A stretch of DNA of 64,000 bases from Mycolicibacterium sp. YH-1 (lineage in GTDB: Bacteria > Actinomycetota > Actinomycetes > Mycobacteriales > Mycobacteriaceae): NCBI RefSeq assembly GCF_022557175.1, contig NZ_CP092915.1, positions 5,084,001-5,148,000 on the forward strand. The letters run 5' to 3'. Under the pieces are notes generated by a model that saw nothing but the letters and a program-made list of their open reading frames with translations, was not told where the DNA came from and ran no database searches. Shown here one piece after another: positions 34,626 to 44,037 of this stretch; within the stretch, counting starts at the first letter, position 1; each line of letters begins with the position of its first letter. Position numbers and translations under genes: made by a program.

Positions 34626-36028
34626 GGGGTGGACCCGCCCGGACCCGGCGTCGCCGAGATCTGCGCACCCACGTGCGCGACGATCTGGTCGACCTCGGCG
34701 GTGGTGCGCGCCTCCACGTTGAGCCGCAGCAGCGGTTCGGTGTTGGACGTCCGCAGGTTGAACCAACTGCCCTCGCCGAGATCGACGGTGACGCCATCGA
34801 GGTGGTCGATGGCGACGATGTTGCCCGCGTAGGACTGCAGGACCGCGTCCACGCGTGCGGCGGCATCCGACACGGTGAAGTTGATCTCGCCGGATGCCTC
34901 GTAGCGCTGATAGTCGGCCATGATCTGGGACAGCGGCCGATCCTGTTCGCCGAGCGCGGCCAGCACATGTAGCGCCGCGAGCATGCCGGAGTCCGCACCC
35001 CAGAAGTCACGGAAGTAGTAGTGCGCGGAGTGCTCGCCGCCGAAGATCGCGCCGGTCTCGGCCATCAACCCCTTGATGTAGGAGTGACCGACGCGCGAAC
35101 GCACGGCTGTGCCACCGCGTTCGACGATCAGCTCGGGCACCGCCCGCGACGTGATCAGGTTGTGGATGACGGTGGCGCCGATCTCGCGGCCCAGTTCGCG
35201 GCCGGCCACCAGTGCGGTCACCGCCGACGGCGACACCGGTTGGCCCAGTTCGTCGACGACGAAGCAGCGGTCGGCGTCGCCGTCGAATGCCAGCCCGATA
35301 TCGGCTCCGGTCGCCAGCACGTGCGCCTGCAGGTCGACCAGGTTCGCGGGGTCGAGCGGATTCGCCTCGTGGTTGGGGAACGTGCCGTCGAGTTCGAAGA
35401 ACAACGGCAGCAGGGTGATCCCGGGAATGGTGCCGAGGACCGCCGGGGTGGTGTGACCGCCCATGCCGTTACCGGCGTCGACGGCCACCCGCAACGGCCT
35501 GCCGCGCTCGATGTTCACCAGTGAACGCAGGAAGTCGGCGTACTCGGCCAGTACGTCGCGATCTGAGATGGTGCCCGCAGCACCGTCCGCGGCGGGCACG
35601 CCGTTGATGACCTCATCGCTGATGGTCGTCAGCCCGGTGTCCTTGCCGACCGGCTTCGCGCCGGCGCGGCACAGCTTGATGCCGTTGTAGGCGGCCGGGT
35701 TGTGGCTCGCGGTGAACATGGCGCCCGGACAGTCGAGCAGGCCCGACGCGAAGTAGAGCTGGTCGGTGGAGGCGAGCCCGATCCTGACCACGTCGAGACC
35801 CTGGGCGACCACACCCTCGGCGAACGCGGTCGCCAGCGACGGCGAACTCGACCGCATGTCGTAGCCGATCACGACCTGGCGCGCACCCGGAGCGGACTCG
35901 TCACGCACCAGCCGGGCGAACGCGCCGCCGACGTCGAACACGAACTGCTCGTCGATCTCCTCGCCGACCAGCCCGCGCACGTCGTAGGCCTTGATCACAC
36001 GGTTTACAGCCGCAGCGGGCCGAGACAT
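34622..36028 (-). CDS. pmmA: Phosphomannomutase
   Basis: The ATG at 36028 (MSRPAAAVNRVIKAYDVRG) gives 468 residues. Catalytic features of the alpha-D-phosphohexomutase family are all present: TASHNPAAYNG (phosphoserine loop), DGDADRC (magnesium loop), GEHSAHYYFRD (sugar-binding loop) and LRTSNTEPLLRL (phosphate-binding loop). It converts mannose-6-phosphate to mannose-1-phosphate in the cytosol. It matches Rv3257c and supplies the GDP-mannose pyrophosphorylase encoded at 40827. Confidence 0.95.
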   Translation of the reverse strand: MSRPAAAVNRVIKAYDVRGLVGEEIDEQFVFDVGGAFARLVRDESAPGARQVVIGYDMRSSSPSLATAFAEGVVAQGLDVVRIGLASTDQLYFASGLLDCPGAMFTASHNPAAYNGIKLCRAGAKPVGKDTGLTTISDEVINGVPAADGAAGTISDRDVLAEYADFLRSLVNIERGRPLRVAVDAGNGMGGHTTPAVLGTIPGITLLPLFFELDGTFPNHEANPLDPANLVDLQAHVLATGADIGLAFDGDADRCFVVDELGQPVSPSAVTALVAGRELGREIGATVIHNLITSRAVPELIVERGGTAVRSRVGHSYIKGLMAETGAIFGGEHSAHYYFRDFWGADSGMLAALHVLAALGEQDRPLSQIMADYQRYEASGEINFTVSDAAARVDAVLQSYAGNIVAIDHLDGVTVDLGEGSWFNLRTSNTEPLLRLNVEARTTAEVDQIVAHVGAQISATPGPGGSTP

Positions 36029-36191
36029 AGAGCTCCTTGATTCCCGTAACGGTCTCCGCATCCCCTCGCGGGAATGCACCTGGGGTCAGCCTATCGGCTA
36101 GCGAAGTCTGGTGCTGCCGGTCACACCGGGCCGCTGCGAATCCGTTTGCCGAAATCGATCCCGGGTCGCTTCGCTCCGACCCCGCCGAAAA

Positions 36192-36611
36192 CTAGTCCGC
36201 GGGGTCGGGCAGCACGCGGAGGTGGCCGCGCCTGCGGCCGTTCTGCTCCGGGCGCTGGGCCGGGGGCGCCATCAGCGCACCGCCCTGGACCCCGGTGGTC
36301 GGGTCGGAGAATCCGGCCACGACACCGTTGACCTGAAGGCCGCCGTCGCGCCCCTCCCGTACCGCGTCGGCGAGCGCGACGAGGTCATCGTCGTCGCTGT
36401 GCGCGGGTAACGGGCTTGCGTGCCGAACCAGCTCCCATCCAACCGGCGCCGTGATGCGGCCGGCGTGGACGACGCACAGATCCCAGGAGTGCGGCTCGGA
36501 AACGGTGGCGAGGGGTCCGACGACCGCAGTCGAGTCCGAGTAGACGAAGGTCAGCGTCGCCACGGCATAGTGCGGGCACCCAGGCCTGCAGCAGCGACGG
36601 GGAACGTTCAC
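36192..36611 (-). CDS. DUF3499 family protein (Rv3258c-like)
   Basis: The 139-residue protein begins with a Cys-rich CCRPGCPHYAVATL, which may bind metal. It continues with strand-rich FVYSDSTAVVGPLA and SWDLCVVHAGRITAPVGWEL, then a disordered Asp- and Gly-rich tail with PPAQRPEQNGRRRGH. It is conserved in actinobacteria between pmmA and Rv3259. No function is assigned to the family. No signal peptide is seen, so it is probably cytosolic. Confidence 0.85.
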   Translation of the reverse strand: MNVPRRCCRPGCPHYAVATLTFVYSDSTAVVGPLATVSEPHSWDLCVVHAGRITAPVGWELVRHASPLPAHSDDDDLVALADAVREGRDGGLQVNGVVAGFSDPTTGVQGGALMAPPAQRPEQNGRRRGHLRVLPDPAD

Positions 36612-36698
36612 GAAGCAGAGGCTATCGCGGGACGCCGTCGCGAGCAGACGGACACGCGCGCCAGGGGTCGGCCGATCTCCAACCGTTACGATCGACCA

Positions 36699-37163
36699 AT
36701 GGCCGAGTCCAGTCGTTTGGGGCCGCGCCGCCGTAGGGAGATGCGCGGACCACTGTTGCCCGCCACGGTGCCGGGCTGGCGCAGCCGGGCCGAACGATTC
36801 GACATGGCGGTCCTGGAGGCGTACGAGCCCATCGAGCGCCGGTGGACCGAGCGGGTGTCGACCCTTGACGTCGCGGTCGATGAGATACCGCGGATCTCAC
36901 CGCGGGATCCCGAGAGCGTGCAGTGGCCACCCGAGGTTATCGCCGACGGCCCCATCGCATTGGCCCGGTTGATCCCGGCGGGCGTGGACACGCGGGGAAA
37001 TGCGACACGGGCACGAATCGTGGTGTTCCGCAAGCCGATTGAGCGGCGAGCCAAGGACACCGACGATCTCGCCGATTTGTTGCATGAAGTGTTGGTGGCG
37101 CAGGTAGCCACCTATCTGGGAGTCGAACCGTCGATCATCGACCCGACGATCGACGACGACTGA
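36699..37163 (+). CDS. Metallopeptidase-like protein (Rv3259 family)
   Basis: The ATG at 36699 gives 154 residues. It belongs to the small zincin-like metallopeptidase family, seen in MAVLEAYEPIERRW, ARIVVFRKPIERRA and the C-terminal DLLHEVLVAQVATYLG. In active members that last helix has HExxH. Here it reads His-Glu-Val-Leu-Val, so the second zinc His is missing and peptidase activity is doubtful. It lies in the conserved order next to DUF3499 and whiB2, transcribed in the opposite direction from both. Confidence 0.8.
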   Translation: MAESSRLGPRRRREMRGPLLPATVPGWRSRAERFDMAVLEAYEPIERRWTERVSTLDVAVDEIPRISPRDPESVQWPPEVIADGPIALARLIPAGVDTRGNATRARIVVFRKPIERRAKDTDDLADLLHEVLVAQVATYLGVEPSIIDPTIDDD

Positions 37164-37233
37164 GCCACTGAAGCGCGATGAGCGATCGCGCCGACAGCGT
37201 CATTTCCGAGGTGAGCCCTCGCGGGCTCAAAAC

Positions 37234-37626
37234 TCAGATGATGCCGCGCTTGAGGCGACGGCGCTCGCGCTCGGACAGCCCGCCCCAGATGCCGAAACGC
37301 TCGTCATTGGCCAGTGCGGACTCAAGGCACTCGTCCTTGACCTCGCATCCCTGGCAGATGCGCTTGGCCTCACGGGTCGAGCCGCCCTTCTCGGGGAAGA
37401 ACGCCTCGGGGTCCGTCTGCGCGCACAAGGCGCGTTCTTGCCATTCCTCGTCTTCGATGGTCGACCGTTCGGCATCCATCCGCTCCGGCACCAAACTCAA
37501 CTGGGGACGACCCGGTATCACGTGCTGGGCCGGTCCCGTATTGGTGTGCGGTTCGTTGCCTACTGAGCCGAGCATCCGACTGTCAAAACGAATGCTGCTG
37601 TCGAAATCGACGCGCTCATAAGACAT
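37234..37626 (-). CDS. whiB2: WhiB2 iron-sulfur transcription regulator
   Basis: The ATG at 37626 follows GAGGAGGCGAG and gives 130 residues, close to M. smegmatis WhmD. Four cluster-binding cysteines are at positions 68, 91, 94 and 100, followed by the GIWGGLSERERRRLKR turn and basic C-terminus for DNA or SigA contact. WhiB2 controls septation and cell division and is essential in mycobacteria. It is divergent from fbiA. The 296-base gap between the two genes is AT-richer and probably carries both promoters; no specific motif is claimed there. Confidence 0.95.
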   Translation of the reverse strand: MSYERVDFDSSIRFDSRMLGSVGNEPHTNTGPAQHVIPGRPQLSLVPERMDAERSTIEDEEWQERALCAQTDPEAFFPEKGGSTREAKRICQGCEVKDECLESALANDERFGIWGGLSERERRRLKRGII

Positions 37627-37922
37627 TTCTCGCCTCCTCACCTGGTCTCGTAGATCGCTCATTGGAGCCCCACCCCCTGCAAGTGCGGCCAAATCAATTC
37701 GAACAAGTGATCGAATCTCGGTCTGCGACACCGGAACCGGCCGGCCAACCGCGAAATGACACTGATGTGATTAGACACCGAGTTAGCTGCGCTGGTCAAG
37801 CGCCAGGACAGGAATTCATATCATCCTGTGACCAAAGTTCGGCGCGTCGGTAATCCGGCGTGTCGGTCACATACCCCCCGCGGGAGGCGGCCAACAGGCG
37901 TCAGCGCCTAGTGTCGGTCGAT

Positions 37923-38948
37923 GTGAAGGTGACGGTTCTGGTCGGCGGGGTGGGTGGCGCGCGCTTCCTGTTGGGGGTTCAACATTTGCTGGGGCTCGGC
38001 CAGTTCAGTAGCTCACCACCCGTTGAGCAATCCTCTGACGAGTCCGCCGAGCACGTCCTCACGGCGGTGGTGAACGTCGGAGACGACGCCTGGATGCACG
38101 GCGTGCGCATATGCCCCGACCTGGATACGTGCATGTACACCCTGGGTGGCGGCATCGACCCGGAACGGGGTTGGGGCCACCGCGACGAGACGTGGAACGC
38201 CAAGGAGGAACTGGCGGCCTACGGTGTGCAGCCCGACTGGTTCGGGCTCGGCGATCGCGATCTGGCAACGCACCTGGTTCGTAGCCAGATGCTGCGCGCG
38301 GGTTATCCGCTCTCGCAAGTCACCGAGGCATTGTGCGCGCGCTGGCAGCCGGGCGCCCGCCTTTTGCCCGCCAGCGATGACCGCAGTGAAACCCACGTGG
38401 TCGTAACGGATCCCGAAGACGCCGACGGCGGCAGACGCGCCATCCACTTTCAGGAGTGGTGGGTGCGCTACCGCGCGCAGATACCCACGCACGGCTTCGC
38501 GTTCGTTGGCGCGGACAAGGCGGCGGCCGCTCCCGGCGTGCTCGAGGCCATCGCCGAGGCGGACGTGGTGATGATCGCGCCGTCCAACCCGGTGGTCAGT
38601 ATCGGCGCCATCCTGGCCGTGCCCGGTATCCGTGGCGCGCTGCGCTCCACCGCCGCGCCTGTCATCGGCTACTCCCCCATCGTCGCAGGTCGCGCCCTGC
38701 GCGGCATGGCCGACGAATGCCTCTCGGTGATCGACGTCGAGACCAGCTCGGAGGCCGTCGGCGCGCACTTCGGTGCACGCAGCGGCACCGGGATCCTGGA
38801 TGGCTGGCTGATCGACGAGGGCGATAACGCGACGGTGGAGGGCGTCGACGTGCGATCCATACCGCTGTTGATGACCGAACCCGGCGTGACCGCCGAGATG
38901 GTGCGCAGCGGTCTCGAGCTGGCCGGCATCTCGATGGACGAGCGGTGA
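37923..38948 (+). CDS. fbiA: 2-phospho-L-lactate (phosphoenolpyruvyl) transferase FbiA
   Basis: The GTG at 37923 ([18 protein letters not shown]) gives 341 residues and matches the start of M. tuberculosis FbiA. It joins the activated phospho-lactate/PEP-guanosine group to the deazaflavin FO, giving (dehydro)F420-0. The GGVGGAR loop, [12 protein letters not shown] and [11 protein letters not shown] belong to the CofD fold. The stop overlaps the fbiB GTG, forming the F420 operon. Confidence 0.96.
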   Translation: MKVTVLVGGVGGARFLLGVQHLLGLGQFSSSPPVEQSSDESAEHVLTAVVNVGDDAWMHGVRICPDLDTCMYTLGGGIDPERGWGHRDETWNAKEELAAYGVQPDWFGLGDRDLATHLVRSQMLRAGYPLSQVTEALCARWQPGARLLPASDDRSETHVVVTDPEDADGGRRAIHFQEWWVRYRAQIPTHGFAFVGADKAAAAPGVLEAIAEADVVMIAPSNPVVSIGAILAVPGIRGALRSTAAPVIGYSPIVAGRALRGMADECLSVIDVETSSEAVGAHFGARSGTGILDGWLIDEGDNATVEGVDVRSIPLLMTEPGVTAEMVRSGLELAGISMDER

Positions 38949-40288
38949 CCGTCGATCACGGCACGGCCGGGGCCGTCGAGATCCTGCCCATCACGGGGCT
39001 TCCCGAATTCCGGCCCGGCGACGACGTGGCGGCGGCGATAGCAGGCGCGGCGCCGTGGCTGCGCGATGGCGACGTGGTGGTGGTCACCAGCAAGGTGCTG
39101 TCGAAGAGTGAGGGCAGAATCGTCCCCGCGCCGACCGACCCCGAGGAGCGCGATGCTCTGCGGCGCAGGCTGATCGACGCCGAAGCGGTGCGCGTGCTGG
39201 CACGCAAGGGCAAGACGTTGATCACCGAGAACGCGATCGGTCTGGTACAGGCCGCCGCCGGAGTCGACGGGTCCAATGTCGACGCACGCGAACTTGCGCT
39301 GCTGCCAACCGATCCCGACGGCAGCGCCGCGACCCTACGAGACCGGTTGCGCGACATGCTCAACGTCACAGTGGGCATCGTGATCACCGACACCATGGGA
39401 CGCGCCTGGCGCAACGGCCAGACCGACGTGGCGATCGGCGCGGCGGGGCTGGCGGTGCTGCATGGCTATGCCGGCGCCCGCGACGCGCACGGAAATGAAC
39501 TCGTGGTGACCGAGGTCGCTGTCGCCGACGAGATCGCCGCCGCCGCCGATCTGGTCAAGGGCAAGCTGACCGCGATCCCGGTGGCGGTGGTCCGCGGACT
39601 GAACCCGGCCGACGACGGGTCCAACGGCCGCACGCTGGTGCGCGCCGGCGAGGAGGACCTGTTCTGGCTCGGTACCGAGGAGGCACTGGCGCTGGGCCGC
39701 ACACAGGCGCAGCTGATGCGCCGGTCGGTGCGCAGCTTCGCCGCCGAGCCGGTCGACGAAGCCACCATCGAGGCCGCCATCGGCGAGGCGCTGACCGCAC
39801 CTGCCCCGCACCACACCCGGCCCGTACGGTTCGTGTGGGTCCGTGACACCGAGAGGCGCCACCGCCTGCTGGACAGGATGGGCCAGAAGTGGCGCGCCGA
39901 CCTGAGCGGCGACGGCCGACCCGCGGACGCCGTGGAGCGTCGCGTCGCACGTGGCCAGATCCTCTATGACGCACCCGAACTCGTCATACCGTTCATGGTG
40001 CCCGACGGTGCTCACGACTACCCCGACGCCGAACGGACCGCCGCCGAGCACACCATGTTCACGGTCGCGGTCGGTGCGGCGGTGCAGGCCCTGCTGGTTG
40101 CGCTCGCCGTCCGAGACCTGGGCAGCTGCTGGATCGGGTCAACGATATTCGCCGCGGACCTGGTGCGCGCCGAACTTGAGGTCCCCGACGACTGGGAGCC
40201 CTTGGGTGCCATCGCGATCGGCCACCCCGCCGAGCCGACCACACCGCGGTCACCGGTCCCCACCGACGGCCTGCTGGTAATCCGATGA
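38945..40288 (+). CDS. fbiB: Coenzyme F420 gamma-glutamyl ligase / dehydro-F420 reductase FbiB
   Basis: The 447-residue protein is a two-domain fusion. Residues 1-245 are the CofE-type ligase ([33 protein letters not shown]), which adds glutamates to F420-0. Residues 250-447 are an FMN-binding nitroreductase-like domain ([34 protein letters not shown]) that in mycobacteria reduces dehydro-F420. The length equals the known mycobacterial form. It overlaps fbiA and the NUDIX gene by four bases each. Confidence 0.96.
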   Translation: MTVDHGTAGAVEILPITGLPEFRPGDDVAAAIAGAAPWLRDGDVVVVTSKVLSKSEGRIVPAPTDPEERDALRRRLIDAEAVRVLARKGKTLITENAIGLVQAAAGVDGSNVDARELALLPTDPDGSAATLRDRLRDMLNVTVGIVITDTMGRAWRNGQTDVAIGAAGLAVLHGYAGARDAHGNELVVTEVAVADEIAAAADLVKGKLTAIPVAVVRGLNPADDGSNGRTLVRAGEEDLFWLGTEEALALGRTQAQLMRRSVRSFAAEPVDEATIEAAIGEALTAPAPHHTRPVRFVWVRDTERRHRLLDRMGQKWRADLSGDGRPADAVERRVARGQILYDAPELVIPFMVPDGAHDYPDAERTAAEHTMFTVAVGAAVQALLVALAVRDLGSCWIGSTIFAADLVRAELEVPDDWEPLGAIAIGHPAEPTTPRSPVPTDGLLVIR

Positions 40289-40845
40289 GCCTGCACGGGT
40301 CGGTGGTCGACACGCTGAGCCGTTGGTCCCCAGCCGATCCGGCACAGGACTCGCTGCGGCACGCCATCATGGCGTTCGTCCTCGCGCGTCCCGATGCCTG
40401 CCTGCGGTCGTGCGAACCGGGACACATCACGGCCTCGGCCCTCGTGCTCGACCACACCGCCAGCCGCACCCTGCTGACGCTTCACCCCCGACTCGGCCGC
40501 TGGGTGCAGCTCGGCGGGCACTGCGAGGACGGCGATCCCGATATCGCCGCCGCCGCACTGCGGGAGGCGACCGAGGAGTCCGGGATAGCGGGGCTGACCA
40601 TCGAGGCGATGCCCACCGCGATGCACGTGCACGCGTTGACCTGTTCGCTTGGCGTGCCGACCCGCCACCTCGACATGCAGTTCGTCGTCCATGCGCCGCA
40701 AGGCGCAGAGATCACGCGCAGCGACGAGTCACTGGACCTGCGGTGGTGGAGTCTGGACGCGTTACCCGAGGGATCGGACTACGGCCTGACCCAATTGGTC
40801 GCCGCCGCACGCCGCGACGTGCGATCTCAGACGTCCGTCGAGTAG
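40285..40845 (+). CDS. NUDIX hydrolase
   Basis: The ATG at 40285 overlaps the fbiB stop (ATGA); 186 residues. The NUDIX box is seen as [11 protein letters not shown] followed by [13 protein letters not shown], with the Arg-Glu-x-x-Glu-Glu metal-binding core intact. It hydrolyses a nucleoside diphosphate linked to another group. Coupling to fbiAB suggests housekeeping of F420 precursors or nucleotide waste, but that is inference. Its last 19 bases overlap convergently the GMP-pyrophosphorylase gene. Confidence 0.9.
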   Translation: MSLHGSVVDTLSRWSPADPAQDSLRHAIMAFVLARPDACLRSCEPGHITASALVLDHTASRTLLTLHPRLGRWVQLGGHCEDGDPDIAAAALREATEESGIAGLTIEAMPTAMHVHALTCSLGVPTRHLDMQFVVHAPQGAEITRSDESLDLRWWSLDALPEGSDYGLTQLVAAARRDVRSQTSVE

Positions 40846-41915
40846 CGAATGCCACCGTCGGGAATGGTGACTCCCGGCCACACCCGCGCACCACGCAGCA
40901 ATTCGCAGCGCGCACCGATGTTGGCGCCGTCGCCGATGACGCCGTCCCGGATCAGGGCGCGCGGCCCGATGCGGGCGCCGAACCCGATGATGGAGCGCTC
41001 AATGACGGAGCCGGCCTCGATGCGGGCACCGTCGAAGATCACCGCGCCGTCCAGGCGGGCCCCGGGGCCGATCTCCGCTCCGCGCCCGACGACCGTCCCG
41101 CCGATGAGAAGGGCGCCGGGGCCGACGGCCGCACCCTCGTGCACCAGCTCCTCGCCGCGGTGTCCGTTGAGCGCGGGTGACGGCGCGATACCGCGCACCA
41201 GATCAGCCGAACCGCGGACGAAGTCCTCCGGGGTACCCATATCGCGCCAGTAGGTGGCGTCGACGTAGCCGCAGACCTTGAGACCGTCGGCCAGCAGCGC
41301 AGGGAACACCTCGCGCTCGACCGACACCGACCGCCCGGTGGGAATCCGGTCGATCACCTCGCGTCGGAAGACATAGCAGCCGGCGTTGATCTGATCGGTG
41401 GGCGGATCCTGCGTCTTTTCCAGGAACGCGGTCACCACGCCATCGGTATCGGTTGGCACACAACCGAATGCGCGTGGATCACCGACGCGAACCAGATGCA
41501 GCGTCACGTCAGCCTTGCGTTCGTGGTGGCTGGCCAGCAACGCGTTCAGATCGGCTCCGGACAGTACGTCGCCGTTGAACACCAGCACGGTGTCGTAGCG
41601 CAACTTCGGTGCCACGTTCGCGATGCCACCGCCAGTACCGCGCGGGTCCTCCTCGAAGACGTAGTCGATGTCCAGGCCCAGGGCCGATCCGTCGCCGAAC
41701 TCGGCCTCGAACACCTCGGCCTTGTACGACGTCCCGAGCACGACGTGCTTGACGCCCGCCGCGGCGATACGGCTCAGCAGATGGGTCAGGAACGGCAGAC
41801 CTGCCGTGGGAAGCATGGGCTTGGGCGCCGAAAGCGTCAGCGGCCGAAGGCGGGTGCCCTGCCCTCCGACCAGGATGACGGCGTCCGTCTGTGCGGGATC
41901 TACGGGAGTTGCCAC
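40827..41915 (-). CDS. manB: Mannose-1-phosphate guanylyltransferase (GDP-mannose pyrophosphorylase)
   Basis: The GTG at 41915 gives 362 residues; a TTG two codons upstream would overlap the wbbL stop. The nucleotidyltransferase signature is GGQGTRLRPLT with APKPML following. VFNGDVLSGADLNALL and INAGCYVFRREVIDRIP build the active site. A left-handed beta-helix of hexapeptide repeats (IGGTVVGRGAEIGPGARL) forms the C-terminal third. It closely matches Rv3264c, which makes GDP-mannose for mannolipids and glycans. Confidence 0.95.
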   Translation of the reverse strand: MATPVDPAQTDAVILVGGQGTRLRPLTLSAPKPMLPTAGLPFLTHLLSRIAAAGVKHVVLGTSYKAEVFEAEFGDGSALGLDIDYVFEEDPRGTGGGIANVAPKLRYDTVLVFNGDVLSGADLNALLASHHERKADVTLHLVRVGDPRAFGCVPTDTDGVVTAFLEKTQDPPTDQINAGCYVFRREVIDRIPTGRSVSVEREVFPALLADGLKVCGYVDATYWRDMGTPEDFVRGSADLVRGIAPSPALNGHRGEELVHEGAAVGPGALLIGGTVVGRGAEIGPGARLDGAVIFDGARIEAGSVIERSIIGFGARIGPRALIRDGVIGDGANIGARCELLRGARVWPGVTIPDGGIRYSTDV

Positions 41916-41917
41916 GG

Positions 41918-42811
41918 TCAACGCAGTCCTTTCGCCAGTTTCCGCCGAGAGTTGCGGACCACCAGACCCGCTCGCACGGCGAGCGCCGACCGGATGCTCC
42001 ATCGCAACGGCGCCTGCCACCAACCCGGGTGCCGATCGGCCAGGAAAGTGTAGGTGCTGGTGTGATGGGCAGCCAAGTTGCGGGCCGGGTCGCGTCCGGT
42101 CGCGTGTCCCTTGTCGTGCAATATCTCCGCCGACGGTACGTAGACGTTCGACCAACCCGCCGCGGCGAGACGATCTCCCAGGTCGACGTCCTCCATGTAC
42201 ATGAAGTAGCGCTCGTCGAAGCCCTGCACCTGATCGTAGGCGGCCCGCCGTAGCAAAAGGCACGATCCCGACAGCCAGCCGACAGTGCGTTCGCTGGGCT
42301 CGTGTCTTTCCTGGCGGTACGCGGCAGTCCACGGGTTGCGCTTCCAGAACGGACCGACGACGGCGTGCATGCCTCCGCGGATCAGGCTCGGCTGGTGGCG
42401 CGCCGATGGATAGACCGTGCCGTCGGGGTCACGGATAAGCGGTCCGAGTGCGCCGGCCTGTGGCCACCTGGCGGCGGCCTCGAGCATCTCGTCGATGCTG
42501 TGCGGGCCCCACTGGACGTCGGGATTGGCCACCACGAAGAACTCGGCGTCGCCCGAGTAGGACGGATCGCGCAGATAGGAGTCGACGGCCCTGTTCACCG
42601 CGCCGCCGTAGCCGAGGTTCGCGCCGGTCCGCAGGAGTGAAACGTTGGGGTAGCGCTCGAGGGCCGCCTCCGGCGCACCGTCGGTGGACCCGTTGTCGGC
42701 CATCACGACGGTGACGGGACGGTCGGTGGCATGCGACAGCGTCGCGAGGAACCGATCGAGGTGCGAGCCCGGCGAGTACGTCACCGTCACCACCACTATC
42801 TCGTCGCTCAC
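41918..42811 (-). CDS. wbbL: Rhamnosyltransferase WbbL (arabinogalactan linker)
   Basis: The GTG at 42811 gives 297 residues. It is a GT2-fold glycosyltransferase: VVTVTYSPGSHL, ADNGSTDGAPE, the DxD-like VANPDVQWG, and YFMYMEDVDLGDRLAAAG. It matches Rv3265c, which adds rhamnose from dTDP-rhamnose to GlcNAc-PP-decaprenol, making the linker between peptidoglycan and arabinogalactan at the inner membrane face. Its start is preceded by three mini-ORFs that copy its first codons, which may tune translation. Confidence 0.95.
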   Translation of the reverse strand: MSDEIVVVTVTYSPGSHLDRFLATLSHATDRPVTVVMADNGSTDGAPEAALERYPNVSLLRTGANLGYGGAVNRAVDSYLRDPSYSGDAEFFVVANPDVQWGPHSIDEMLEAAARWPQAGALGPLIRDPDGTVYPSARHQPSLIRGGMHAVVGPFWKRNPWTAAYRQERHEPSERTVGWLSGSCLLLRRAAYDQVQGFDERYFMYMEDVDLGDRLAAAGWSNVYVPSAEILHDKGHATGRDPARNLAAHHTSTYTFLADRHPGWWQAPLRWSIRSALAVRAGLVVRNSRRKLAKGLR

Positions 42812-42889
42812 GCGACAGCCACCATTTCATCGCTCACGCGACAGCCACCATTTCATCGCTCACGCGAAGGCCACCAATTCACCACTCAC
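42808..42889 (-). repeat. Three tandem mini-ORFs duplicating the wbbL start
   Basis: A 26-bp tandem repeat (units at 42805-42830, 42831-42856 and a diverged 42857-42882) gives, on the minus strand, three complete nine-codon reading frames. They are VSGELVAFA (42889-42860), VSDEMVAVA (42863-42834) and VSDEMVAVA again (42837-42808). Each TGA overlaps the next GTG by four bases, and the last overlaps the GTG of wbbL, whose product starts VSDEIVVV. The repeat thus reproduces the wbbL start. Confidence 0.85.
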
Positions 42890-42946
42890 GGCGTTGAGGG
42901 TAGCGGCCCGAATAGGCGTGGACCCAGCGCGTGTCGCGTCGTCGAC

Positions 42947-43990
42947 TCAGCGGGCCAGAACGCCGGCCGTGACCTTCGGCTGCCAGTCCGACGTCAGGAG
43001 CGCGCCGAAGTTGGATTCGCGGTCGCCACGGTTGGCCGTGTCGGTGTCTCGGATGCTGTAGATGAACGCCGGACCGCTGTAGGACGTTGCGGCGACCGCG
43101 GACAGCACGTCGGTGATCTGCTTGGCCTGTTCTTCCTGGCTGACGCCGTCGGAGTCGGTACTCGTCGGGGCGCCCATCTCGGTGATCCAGATCCGCTTGC
43201 CGCCGTCGCCGTTGGCGGCCATCACGTCGTGCATCGCCGCGAGGTCGGAGAACCCGTTCTCCGGGTTGGCGGCCAGGCCCGAGGGAAAGACGTAGGGGTG
43301 GGCCGCGGCGGCGTCGAAGCTGCCCTTGGCCCCTGCCGCGTACATCTTCTCCATGAACGCCGGCGGGGACTCGTCACCGGGGAGCCTGCTGAGCCCGGCC
43401 AGGACGACGGTGCTGTTGGGCTGTGCGGCCTTGATCGCCGGATACGCGGCCTTCACCAGCTCGGTGTAGCGCGGCGCGTTGTGCGGGGTGAAGCCGAAGA
43501 ACAGCGGCAGGTTCGGTTCGTTCCAGAGCTGCCAGCTCGACACCTTCCCGCCGTACCGGTTGACGACAGCCGTCGAGAAGTCGGCGTAATCGGCGACGTC
43601 ATTGGGCGGCGCGGTGAAGTACGACCCGCCCGGGCGGGCCCAGTCCGGCGAGAAGGCGATGACGCCGAGGACCTTGAGCCCCCGCGCCGCTGCGGCGTTG
43701 ATCACCAGGTCGGTCTGACCCCAGTCGTAGCGCCCCTTGGCTGTCTCGATCTTGGTCCACGGGATCAGGACGCGAAGCCAGGTTGCGGAGGTCTTGGCGA
43801 CCGCATCGAGTTCACGGTTGACGTCGGCAGAGCCCAGCCATGTCATCTGGGCACCGTCCCCGAAGCCGTAGCCCCCTGCCGGGACCGCGGGCGGGGCCGC
43901 GTTGGCGCTGGGTGTCACCATCGCCGCCACGAGAATGGCCGCGAAGCCGACCGTGAAGCGCTTGCGGACAGTTGCCGACAGTCGACTCAT
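42947..43990 (-). CDS. Secreted glycoside hydrolase (clan GH-A, GH39/GH5-like)
   Basis: The 347-residue protein has a signal peptide (FAAILVAAMVTPSANA, cut before APPAV). It is a TIM-barrel glycosidase: the acid/base Glu is in SWQLWNEPNLPLFFG and the nucleophile Glu in IWITEMGAPTS, at the ends of strands 4 and 7 as in clan GH-A. It hydrolyses a beta-glycan outside the cell. It lies between wbbL and rmlD, which are neighbours in M. tuberculosis, so it was inserted here. The substrate is unknown; a cell-wall or self-polysaccharide is possible. Confidence 0.88.
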   Translation of the reverse strand: MSRLSATVRKRFTVGFAAILVAAMVTPSANAAPPAVPAGGYGFGDGAQMTWLGSADVNRELDAVAKTSATWLRVLIPWTKIETAKGRYDWGQTDLVINAAAARGLKVLGVIAFSPDWARPGGSYFTAPPNDVADYADFSTAVVNRYGGKVSSWQLWNEPNLPLFFGFTPHNAPRYTELVKAAYPAIKAAQPNSTVVLAGLSRLPGDESPPAFMEKMYAAGAKGSFDAAAAHPYVFPSGLAANPENGFSDLAAMHDVMAANGDGGKRIWITEMGAPTSTDSDGVSQEEQAKQITDVLSAVAATSYSGPAFIYSIRDTDTANRGDRESNFGALLTSDWQPKVTAGVLAR

Positions 43991-44037
43991 GCTGACGAAC
44001 CTACCGGAGTCGGGGCGCGGTGACCGCGACGCTTCAG

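Noticed and set aside
37627..37922. Small RNA or extra gene between whiB2 and fbiA
   Set aside because: The short frames there have no ribosome site or conserved start; it is best read as a divergent promoter region.
42805..42882. Possible CRISPR-like array (26-bp repeats before wbbL)
   Set aside because: The units are directly abutting with no spacers and reproduce the wbbL start codons.
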